Notes under the pieces: model-generated
Databases searched by the model: none
What the model was told of the DNA's origin: nothing
What the model saw: only the letters and a program-made list of their open reading frames with translations
In this document: piece by piece, positions 1 to 4,970 of the stretch
How positions within the stretch are numbered: position 1 is the first letter of the stretch
Layout of the letters: each line of letters opens with the position of its first letter
Translations under genes and position numbers: made by a program
Assembly (NCBI GenBank): GCA_022565195.1
Contig: JADFJZ010000024.1
Coordinates: forward strand, 1-5,952
Length of the DNA: 5,952 nucleotides
Source of the DNA: Planctomycetota bacterium
GTDB lineage: Bacteria > Planctomycetota > Phycisphaerae > UBA1845 > CAIVHJ01
Direction of reading: 5' to 3'

Positions 1-37
1 TGGGATCAACTGGGTGATGATCAGCGCTGCTGTGCAT
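1..37 (-). CDS. Start of an unidentified gene, cut by the left window edge
   Basis: Only the first 12 codons are visible, beginning with ATG at 37-35 and reading MHSSADHHPVDP without a stop to the edge. An AGGG Shine-Dalgarno-like site at 46-43 lies 5 bases before the ATG, directly after the stop codon of the kinase gene (TGA at 49-47). The 9-base gap and this site are what support a real gene; they suggest translation coupled to the kinase as the fourth member of the operon. A GTG one codon upstream (40-38) is an alternative start. The visible residues are too few to assign a family. By analogy with other PqqD/HprK-like loci it could be another modification or transfer enzyme, but nothing in this sequence shows that. 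Confidence 0.5.
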   Translation of the reverse strand, partial: MHSSADHHPVDP

Positions 38-46
38 CACAGCCCT

Positions 47-943
47 TCAGGCGACGTGCTGCCGCGCCTCGTTGATTTCACATTGCCCCGAAACAAGCGA
101 TTCAAGGGCGTCGCAGGATTCCTCGACCGAGCCGAGATTGAACTCGAAACACTGGGCTTGGCGAGCAAGGGCTACGGCAGTATCAAACGCTTGCCGCCCA
201 AGCTCCTCGGTGTTCAACCCGCAACGGTAGAGGGTCATCGCCGCCTCCGGCGCGGTGAGCCGACTCCATCGCAACGGCATGTTGTCGCGCCGCGATAAGA
301 AGAGCACCAACCCTACCGGGCAAGGCCCCCCTACTCCGCCGCAGCCGGCTTCGGTCGGCGTTACGTAGGAGAATTGCCGCGTGCGTTTACCGTCGGACCA
401 CTCGCCCGAAACGAGCGGCAGGTTGAGTCTCTCGATATGATCCAGGCCGCCTTGTTTGATGCTCAAAGCCTTGGGGAACGGGTAAACAAGCAGTGATTGG
501 GGCTCGATCATTGCGAATTCGTCACAAAGATAGCTCCAGCCGCGGGCCAACAAGGCCGCCGCCAACGTCGATTTGCCAGTGCCCGATTTTCCTGTGAAAA
601 CCACCGCTCGGTTTTGGTATGACATCACGCCGGCGTGCAGTTGAAAGAACGTGTTTTGGGTCAGCATTGCTTGATGATTGAGGGCAGCTTCAAGCTGGGG
701 CATGACGCCTCGTTCATCGCGACCGGCGACATAATCCTGTCCGTTGCATCGAACGACGTACTCCGCCGCAGACCATCGCTTGGCCTTTCGCCGCACGATC
801 ATCATGTGCAGGGCAGTGTCGCCGGGATCCTCTGTTCGATAGCAACCATAAAGGCGATCGAACACGCGCACGCATTCCTCCGAGCACGATTGGAGGCTGA
901 CTGCGACGACTCCGATGCGATAATGGCGGGTTTCAGTGGCCAT
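47..943 (-). CDS. HPr kinase/phosphorylase-related P-loop kinase (HprK-related kinase A type)
   Basis: This 298-residue protein is probably a cytoplasmic ATP-dependent kinase of the HprK-like group that accompanies PqqD proteins, not a true regulator of the sugar phosphotransferase system. Visible motifs are LHAGVM at about 102-107, matching in position the HG motif ahead of the P-loop in HprK; a Walker A loop GKSGTGKST at 118-126; a Walker B-like LCDEFAMI at 139-146 with D141 and E142; and PFPKALSIK at 155-163, resembling the basic PRPISLK-type strand of the family. The Walker A ends in Ser-Thr, where true HprK enzymes usually have Ser-Glu. Residues 1-90 form a poorly conserved N-terminal domain. 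The gene follows the PqqD gene by 31 bases and precedes the left-edge gene by 9 bases, so an operon is likely. In paeninodin-type lasso peptide clusters a related kinase phosphorylates the precursor peptide; a similar role here is inference. No clear Shine-Dalgarno site precedes the ATG at 943. Confidence 0.9.
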   Translation of the reverse strand: MATETRHYRIGVVAVSLQSCSEECVRVFDRLYGCYRTEDPGDTALHMMIVRRKAKRWSAAEYVVRCNGQDYVAGRDERGVMPQLEAALNHQAMLTQNTFFQLHAGVMSYQNRAVVFTGKSGTGKSTLAAALLARGWSYLCDEFAMIEPQSLLVYPFPKALSIKQGGLDHIERLNLPLVSGEWSDGKRTRQFSYVTPTEAGCGGVGGPCPVGLVLFLSRRDNMPLRWSRLTAPEAAMTLYRCGLNTEELGRQAFDTAVALARQAQCFEFNLGSVEESCDALESLVSGQCEINEARQHVA

Positions 944-974
944 GAGGATTCGACCGCCAAGCGGAGGGCTGACG

Positions 975-1247
975 CTACGCGACGGGCAAGCCCGTGAGTA
1001 GTTGCTCCTCCTTCAATTGCTCCAGCACGGCCCGGGCGTCCTGCAGGGCGGTCCCGAACTCGACTTCGAATTGTTCCGTGAGCATCCGCGCGATGTCTTC
1101 AAGCGAGCGCGTGCCGTCGCAAAGCGCCCAAATGCGGGTGGCGCTCACGTTCAGTCGGTGCGTGCGATCGACGACTGGATCATAGACAAGCACTTCTTCG
1201 TCCATGTTGTGTTGAATCAGATGATCCATTCTTCTGGGTCTGGCCAT
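975..1247 (-). CDS. PqqD-family peptide chaperone (RiPP recognition element protein)
   Basis: A 90-residue protein with the typical PqqD pattern: DEEVLVYDPVVDRTHRLN at 16-33 (two beta strands), ATRIWALCDGTRSLEDIARML at about 36-56 (the W..CDG..S...IA signature followed by a helix) and a C-terminal helix with AVLEQLKEEQLL at 73-84. Proteins of this fold bind the leader of a ribosomally made peptide and present it to a modifying enzyme. Its place between the small Tat-like protein and the HprK-like kinase fits a specialised PqqD of the type paired with HprK-related kinase A. The start is uncertain: ATG at 1247 is chosen because it precedes the conserved part by a normal distance. A TTG at 1274 would add nine residues, and ATG at 1229 would remove six. 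None has a strong Shine-Dalgarno site. It ends at TAG (977-975), 31 bases before the kinase. Confidence 0.88.
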   Translation of the reverse strand: MARPRRMDHLIQHNMDEEVLVYDPVVDRTHRLNVSATRIWALCDGTRSLEDIARMLTEQFEVEFGTALQDARAVLEQLKEEQLLTGLPVA

Positions 1248-1298
1248 GATCCGTTTCGATTCGACAAGATTCAAAACTGGAACGCCCGTCGCGGACGC

Positions 1299-1514
1299 TT
1301 ACTCAGGCGGGCTGGGGCCTGCCGTCAGCCCGGTTACCGCAAGGGCCGTTCGCGCCGAAACGCTCCACACGATCGGTGCGATGTAGACAGCTCTCCGCAG
1401 GTTTTTGGAAAGAAACGACCTCCGCGAACTGACGCCTTCAGAAGGAGCATCCTCGACCTCGTGCTCGGTCTCGGGAGTCTCCGTATTTTCCGGGCGCTGC
1501 TCACCCATGTGCAT
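1299..1514 (-). CDS. Small Tat-like protein, candidate substrate/precursor peptide of the PqqD-kinase module
   Basis: No family is recognised with certainty in this 71-residue protein. Residues 4-28 are strongly acidic (many Glu, one Asp) and look disordered. Residues 29-37 read SSRRSFLSK, a close match to the twin-arginine signal consensus S/T-R-R-x-F-L-K. A basic NLRR and a weak hydrophobic stretch AVYIAPIVWSVSA (42-54) follow, then an AxA site (A57-L58-A59) and a short tail of about 12 residues rich in Thr, Gly and Pro, ending PSPPE. The layout resembles short RRxFL...YxAPxxxxL proteins I have seen beside PqqD genes, though this is from memory. It is the first gene of the minus-strand cluster, 51 bases before the PqqD gene, which makes it a candidate precursor or client. 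It lacks an obvious lasso core: no Gly1 with an Asp or Glu at position 7-9 followed by a tail. ATG at 1514 is used; ATG at 1508 is equally possible. Confidence 0.68.
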   Translation of the reverse strand: MHMGEQRPENTETPETEHEVEDAPSEGVSSRRSFLSKNLRRAVYIAPIVWSVSARTALAVTGLTAGPSPPE

Positions 1515-1905
1515 CCGATCTCATGTTTCGGCTGACGGGCGCGTTCATTCGCTCCGCAAGCGTGACGTTCGTGCCGGCGCCTTACAACTATGGGGCACAT
1601 CGGTCTTGTGAGGATTATCGTCCACTTTGCAGACCCCTTGCTACACAAAATGTTGCCCTACTCACAGAGAATAAGCGTACGATATGTCCGCCGCGCTCCG
1701 ACGCGATCCTGTCTAACGAAGCTGTGGCGCGTCCAAGCCCCCGAGGCAGCCCTCGCCGCAGTCCAATCATCACATCTCGTGCAGTTTATCGGACAACGCC
1801 GCACCCCTCCCGGTCTCAACCCTCTAGTGTCCATGACTTTCGGGTGCTCTCGTATCGTACCATTGTAGCGGAGCCCTACTAGAACCTGAATTCCCGGAGA
1901 TGATT
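1515..1905. other. Divergent intergenic region, no supported gene
   Basis: This stretch separates the minus-strand cluster from the plus-strand lipoprotein gene, so it should hold promoters for both. Open frames here lack Shine-Dalgarno sites, recognisable motifs or sensible composition and are taken as chance. No convincing sigma-70 promoter was found in either direction: GATAAT at 1618-1613 (minus) and TATCGT at 1853-1858 (plus) lack a properly spaced -35 box. A small hairpin, CGAGG at 1742-1746 with CCTCG at 1751-1755, has a four-base loop and no T-tract. Confidence 0.6.
1896..1899 (+). promoter_or_regulatory. Shine-Dalgarno site that favours the GTG start of the large lipoprotein
   Basis: GGAG lies immediately before an in-frame ATG at 1900, which is too close to serve it. 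It lies six bases before the in-frame GTG at 1906, which is ideal. The GTG is therefore the better start, two codons shorter than the ATG version. Confidence 0.6.
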
Positions 1906-4161
1906 GTGCGTATTGGGAGATTGTCCAGGCTGTCGCCTTGCCTGATCGCCGTGTGTCTGACATTGGCGAGTTGCGCGGAATTACCCGGTTCGCTGCTCGA
2001 AGACCAGTTGCTGCTCGATGGCGATGCAGCACTAATCGTCGACCTCGGAGAGAACGCGGTCGCAGCTCCGAGTCAAGTCGTCGAGACAGTTGCTCAGGTG
2101 CTCAACGGAGAACAAGGAGAGCTTTTCTATCTCTGGGAATATGCCCTGTTGGAAAGTGCCAGCGCGCGTGTCGGATCCGACACGTTTGAAATCGCGCAGG
2201 CAGAAGGCTATGTGAAAGATTGGACGGCCATTTCGTTCGTTCCGCAGGATCTCTTCCCCGGTATGGATATTCGAGGGAAGATTCTCCGCATCCGAGTCAA
2301 TGTCATCGAAGTAGCCGAATTCACGCGAGAGGGCGTCGGTGACCGATTCCTCTCCATCACGACTGAAAGCCCCAATGGGGGCGATGGGGACACGGACGAC
2401 ACGGTGAACGAGCTTGTCCCTGGCGAGAATCCAATCGTCATCGACGAAGGAATCTTCGAGGAAGACGTCGATCCACTCGAAAGTGACAATGAGAACGAAA
2501 ACGGCAACGAGAACGATAATGGCGACAACAGCAATGACAATGGAGATGTCATCCTGCTGCCGGCTCCTGACGGCGACAGCAACTCGAATGACAACGGGTC
2601 GTCGGATCCCTGTGAAGGCGTTACGGATCTGACGGTGACTCTTACGAGTCCGCTGTCCATGTCACTTTTTGAAGGTTCGATCAATCTGGACCCAACTGTC
2701 TGCGGTGGCACCGCGCCGTATACCTACGACTGGACGCCGGTGACGAATCTGGTGGACACCACCGGCGGTTTGGGCGGCGGATCCGCCGGCACGGTCACTT
2801 CGGAAGACGTAGATTTCAGAGCCAGTGCGACCGGCGATTTCACGATTACGGTTGACGTTACCGACGATGACGGCACCGTCGAATCAGCCTCTACGACGAT
2901 TACAGTGAATGATTACAATCCGCTGATTGCCCAGGCCGGAAGCGACGTGGGTGTCGACCAGGGCGACGCGTTGAACTTGACCGGCACCGTGCTCGGCGGT
3001 TCCGGTAGCTATTCATACTCCTGGACTCCGAGTGGGCCGACGACTGCCACGTTCAGCAGCGTCGGGACCGGCACGGTAGGTGAGACGACGTACACGTTTA
3101 CGGTGACGGATACGATCAGCGGCGCTGTCGCGTCGGACACCGTGAAGGTTGTGGTCTTTGCGGTGAGCGGCGGCTGCACGAGCGATTACGACCTCGGCGT
3201 GTCGTCCGCCGACTTCGTCGCTTTCGATTCCGGCCACGGCAGTGCGGGGCAAGCAGTGGTGGTTGGTGGGAGTTCCGTGATCCTGTTCGACTTGAACACG
3301 CTTACGGTCCGGGCCACGCTCTCTCTGCCGTCCTCCGGCCAGGGATTGGCCGTCGATGCGACGCGTGGGCGTGCCTACGTGACCACCCGCATAAGCGGGC
3401 AGTTCACTCGTTCGGTGCAAGTGATCGATCTCGACAACGCCGTCTTGGGAGCGAACATCGGACTGACTGCTAACGTCGCGCTGGCGAGCGGCATGGCCAT
3501 CGTTCCATCGACCGGTGACGTGCTCGTCGCTGTCAGCGGTGGAAGCGGTACCGACGGCTTGATGGTGATCTCGGGCGGAACCAGCCTCGGCAATGCGGTT
3601 CAAAACATGCACCATACGGATTCGTTCCAGCAGCCCGTGGACGTAGCCGTGCTGGAACAGGGCGCGTTGAGCGTCGCGGTCGTGGCCAACATGACTGGTT
3701 CATTCGTGACGCTCGTGCCGCTCTCCGGCATCACGTATACGCCGGATGATCCCACTGGCGGCGGGCAGGCTTCGCTCGCGCAAGTGGCTTTGGGCGGCAC
3801 GCCACGCGGCGTCGTTGCCCAGCCGGCATCGTCGCGGGCGATCATCGCGTGGAATGACGGCGATCAGGGTCGCGTGCAGGTCATCACTCTCGCCGACAAC
3901 CAGAACGGCTCAGCGGGTGCCGACATTCCAATCAGCGGGGCAGTTCTCGTTCAGGGGTTGGCCATCAATACTTCATCCAGTGAAGTCTACGCGGCTATTG
4001 GAGGCGGTGGCGTATCCGTTGTCGATTTGACCTACAGCGTCGAATCGAGCGTACTCACGGGGGCCGCGGGATCAGCCTTCTCTGCCGCCAGCGAGGAGGG
4101 CGTCGCCGACCGGGTCTTGATCGTGGGCAACGGGTCGAAGCTGTCGGAGCGGTGTCCGTAG
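1906..4161 (+). CDS. Large lipoprotein with Asn/Asp-rich linker, two Ig/PKD-like domains and a beta-propeller-like C-terminus
   Basis: The protein is about 751 residues from GTG 1906 (753 from ATG 1900; the numbering below uses the latter). Residues 1-25 form a lipoprotein signal: basic start, hydrophobic SPCLIAVCLTLASC with lipobox LASC and lipidated C25. Residues 26-155 are a unique domain of unknown family. Residues 156-240 are a low-complexity acidic linker, densest in Asn/Asp/Glu at 196-216. Two Ig/PKD-like domains follow, about 241-337 and 338-421, each with a [TS]-x-PY/SYSYxWTP-type strand (TAPYTYDWTP at 271-280, GSYSYSWTP at 369-377) and ending in a beta strand (TITV, VKVVVF). Residues 426-753 show repeating units of the kind VxVxxLDxxTLxVxATLxLP...GLAVDxxRGRAYVTT, typical of YVTN/NHL-like propellers. 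It is probably an extracytoplasmic surface or periplasmic lipoprotein that binds a ligand, surface or partner; no catalytic motif is visible. It is transcribed divergently from the PqqD cluster and stops at TAG 4159-4161. Confidence 0.88.
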   Translation: MRIGRLSRLSPCLIAVCLTLASCAELPGSLLEDQLLLDGDAALIVDLGENAVAAPSQVVETVAQVLNGEQGELFYLWEYALLESASARVGSDTFEIAQAEGYVKDWTAISFVPQDLFPGMDIRGKILRIRVNVIEVAEFTREGVGDRFLSITTESPNGGDGDTDDTVNELVPGENPIVIDEGIFEEDVDPLESDNENENGNENDNGDNSNDNGDVILLPAPDGDSNSNDNGSSDPCEGVTDLTVTLTSPLSMSLFEGSINLDPTVCGGTAPYTYDWTPVTNLVDTTGGLGGGSAGTVTSEDVDFRASATGDFTITVDVTDDDGTVESASTTITVNDYNPLIAQAGSDVGVDQGDALNLTGTVLGGSGSYSYSWTPSGPTTATFSSVGTGTVGETTYTFTVTDTISGAVASDTVKVVVFAVSGGCTSDYDLGVSSADFVAFDSGHGSAGQAVVVGGSSVILFDLNTLTVRATLSLPSSGQGLAVDATRGRAYVTTRISGQFTRSVQVIDLDNAVLGANIGLTANVALASGMAIVPSTGDVLVAVSGGSGTDGLMVISGGTSLGNAVQNMHHTDSFQQPVDVAVLEQGALSVAVVANMTGSFVTLVPLSGITYTPDDPTGGGQASLAQVALGGTPRGVVAQPASSRAIIAWNDGDQGRVQVITLADNQNGSAGADIPISGAVLVQGLAINTSSSEVYAAIGGGGVSVVDLTYSVESSVLTGAAGSAFSAASEEGVADRVLIVGNGSKLSERCP
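2485..2547 (+). repeat. Degenerate coding repeat for an Asn/Asp/Glu-rich linker
   Basis: Codons here are almost all AAY, GAY, GAR and GGN, giving alternating Asn with Asp, Glu or Gly over 21 residues. A related shorter run, DGDSNSNDNGSSD, follows at residues 224-236. It probably acts as a flexible, possibly calcium-binding spacer between the N-terminal domain and the Ig-like domains. The repeat is degenerate at the DNA level, so slippage is less likely than in a perfect microsatellite. Confidence 0.75.
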
Positions 4162-4267
4162 ATCGCCTTTGCGAAAGCCGGCAAGAGTCTGATAAAGGCA
4201 CTGCCCCCAATGGGCGATTCGGCGTTCGGGATTGCGGGGCAACGAGTATCGTAGAATTAAGGTAGCG

Positions 4268-4290
4268 AAACCGGTTGTGAGGGCCGGTTT
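4268..4290 (+). repeat. 7-bp perfect inverted repeat (hairpin candidate)
   Basis: AAACCGG at 4268-4274 and CCGGTTT at 4284-4290 are exact complements around a nine-base loop. It sits about 75 bases before the GTG start of the second lipoprotein and overlaps the short 23S-like string AAGGTAGCGAAA at 4259-4270. No T-run follows, so it is not a standard terminator; an operator or leader stem is possible. Confidence 0.4.
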
Positions 4291-4327
4291 GATCAATAGA
4301 ACACGAGTCGGAAGAAGCAACTTTTTC

Positions 4328-4345
4328 GTCGGCGAAACAGCCGAC
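4328..4345 (+). repeat. 6-bp perfect hairpin candidate with GAAACA loop
   Basis: GTCGGC at 4328-4333 pairs exactly with GCCGAC at 4340-4345. A second copy of GTCGG at 4308-4312 could compete for the same CCGAC, so two exclusive pairings are possible. The stem ends 21 bases before the GTG at 4367, just upstream of the purine-rich presumed ribosome binding stretch. Confidence 0.4.
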
Positions 4346-4351
4346 CGCGGT

Positions 4352-4364
4352 GGGGGAAAGAAAG
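4352..4364 (+). promoter_or_regulatory. Purine-rich presumed ribosome binding stretch for the small lipoprotein
   Basis: GGGGGAAAGAAAG lies just upstream of GTG 4367. It is not a canonical GGAGG, but it is the only purine run near a start that gives a proper lipoprotein signal, and so supports that start over the distant TTG at 4232. Confidence 0.4.
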
Positions 4365-4366
4365 CC

Positions 4367-4879
4367 GTGAATAAATACTCTGCGTTCGCTATCAGTTTGG
4401 TGTTGTCCGCGCTGATCACGTCGTGCAGCACGGACGGCTTCGTGCTTGACGACAGCCAGTTTTTTCTTGACCAATCGGGCGATTTCGCCCAGACCAGTTT
4501 CGACGGGTGCTGGGACTGGTACGAGCAAGACGAGCAGACTCTCAGGATCATCATTGCAAACGGAGCGATCGCATCGCTGACGCCAGCCGGCCGAACGGCC
4601 ATGAGCTTGAGCGCCGCCGAGGGAAACTGCTTGATCTCCTCGCATGAAGGTCTCGTGGCGCTGACCTATGCCATGCCTACCCAGCCGGGTGAAACACAGC
4701 GCATCACGACTTTCCGCTTTGACCTCCGAGACACCCGGACAGCCTCAATGAGCGATTCGTTGGCCAGGGGCGTGATCCGCGGACGCAAGACGGTCGAGGA
4801 CAACGATCCGGAAGACATCCTGCTGCTGCCTCCCGTCGAAGAGCAGGACGGATACCTGGTGATGTGTGACTCGAACTAG
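4367..4879 (+). CDS. Small lipoprotein of unknown function
   Basis: From GTG 4367 this is 170 residues. The N-terminus MNKYSAFAISLVLSALITSC is a clean lipoprotein signal with lipobox ITSC and lipidated C20. The start is chosen because a longer frame from TTG 4232 would place 45 basic, non-hydrophobic residues ahead of the signal. The mature part begins STDGFVLDDSQFFLD and continues with FDGCWDWYEQDEQTLRIII at about 45-63, a strand-rich pattern; further Cys at 48, 88 and 167 could form a disulphide after export. The centre (about 90-120) looks like beta strands, and the C-terminal third is charged (KTVEDNDPEDILLLPPVEEQD). I recognise no family. It follows the large lipoprotein on the same strand after 205 bases, and the two share a loosely similar acidic-hydrophobic segment shortly after the lipidated Cys. 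A joint cell-envelope role is possible but only inferred. It stops at TAG 4877-4879. Confidence 0.8.
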   Translation: MNKYSAFAISLVLSALITSCSTDGFVLDDSQFFLDQSGDFAQTSFDGCWDWYEQDEQTLRIIIANGAIASLTPAGRTAMSLSAAEGNCLISSHEGLVALTYAMPTQPGETQRITTFRFDLRDTRTASMSDSLARGVIRGRKTVEDNDPEDILLLPPVEEQDGYLVMCDSN

Positions 4880-4970
4880 CCTCACGAGGCGCTCCTTGCT
4901 CAGCATCGTCGCGGTTTGATATTCCCCTGCGCAACCCGCGTCTGGTGGACGGCCCCGCCGCGCGCGTGCG
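4880..4970. other. Convergent intergenic gap without a clear terminator
   Basis: Both flanking genes end here, so terminators are expected. The only stem at the plus-strand gene's end is GCCT/AGGC (4879-4882 with 4887-4890), four bases around a four-base loop and without a T-run. No convincing rho-independent terminator is visible for either gene; rho-dependent ending is a plausible alternative. Confidence 0.4.

Larger units (their letters stand above)
4162..4366 (+). promoter_or_regulatory. Structured-looking leader between the two lipoprotein genes
   Basis: This 205-base gap is longer than usual within an operon and holds several inverted repeats. ATCGCC at 4162-4167 can pair with GGCGAT at 4213-4218, enclosing CTTTGCGAAAG (4167-4177) and GCCC/GGGC (4203-4206 with 4212-4215). 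AAACCGG/CCGGTTT (4268-4290) and GTCGGC/GCCGAC (4328-4345) lie further on. No stem is followed by a T-tract, so a simple terminator is not supported. The set could be a 3' end of the upstream transcript plus a 5' leader of the downstream one. No known riboswitch class was recognised, and GC-rich sequence yields such stems by chance. Confidence 0.3.

Noticed and set aside
1299..1514. Lasso peptide precursor
   Set aside because: No core with Gly at position 1, Asp or Glu at 7-9 and a tail; no cyclase or leader peptidase is visible.
1334..1648. 104-residue minus-strand frame overlapping the small Tat-like protein
   Set aside because: It is an out-of-frame reading of the same DNA; the 71-residue frame has the SRRSFL motif and fits the cluster.
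1677..1860. Inverted repeat GTACGATA (1677-1684) with TATCGTAC (1853-1860)
   Set aside because: An eight-base match 168 bases apart is expected about once by chance in a region of this size, and no direct repeat or element ends accompany it.
1833..1864. Possible sigma-70 promoter before the large lipoprotein (ATGACT with TATCGT or TACCAT)
   Set aside because: Spacing is 14 or 20 bases and both boxes match poorly.
1523..1882. Plus-strand frames of 119 and 92 residues in the divergent intergenic region
   Set aside because: No Shine-Dalgarno site, mutually overlapping, unusual Arg/Ser/Pro-rich composition and no motif.
3013..3615. 200-residue minus-strand open frame inside the large lipoprotein gene
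   Set aside because: It lies fully antisense to a gene with clear domains, has an Arg/His-rich shadow composition and no recognisable motif.
4232..4366. N-terminal extension of the small lipoprotein from TTG 4232
   Set aside because: It would bury the lipoprotein signal behind 45 basic residues; GTG 4367 gives a proper signal peptide.
4055..4645. Two long minus-strand open frames (to 4645 and to 4602) across the lipoprotein junction
   Set aside because: They overlap the ends of two supported genes, overlap each other in different frames and show no domain or signal; typical GC-rich shadow frames.
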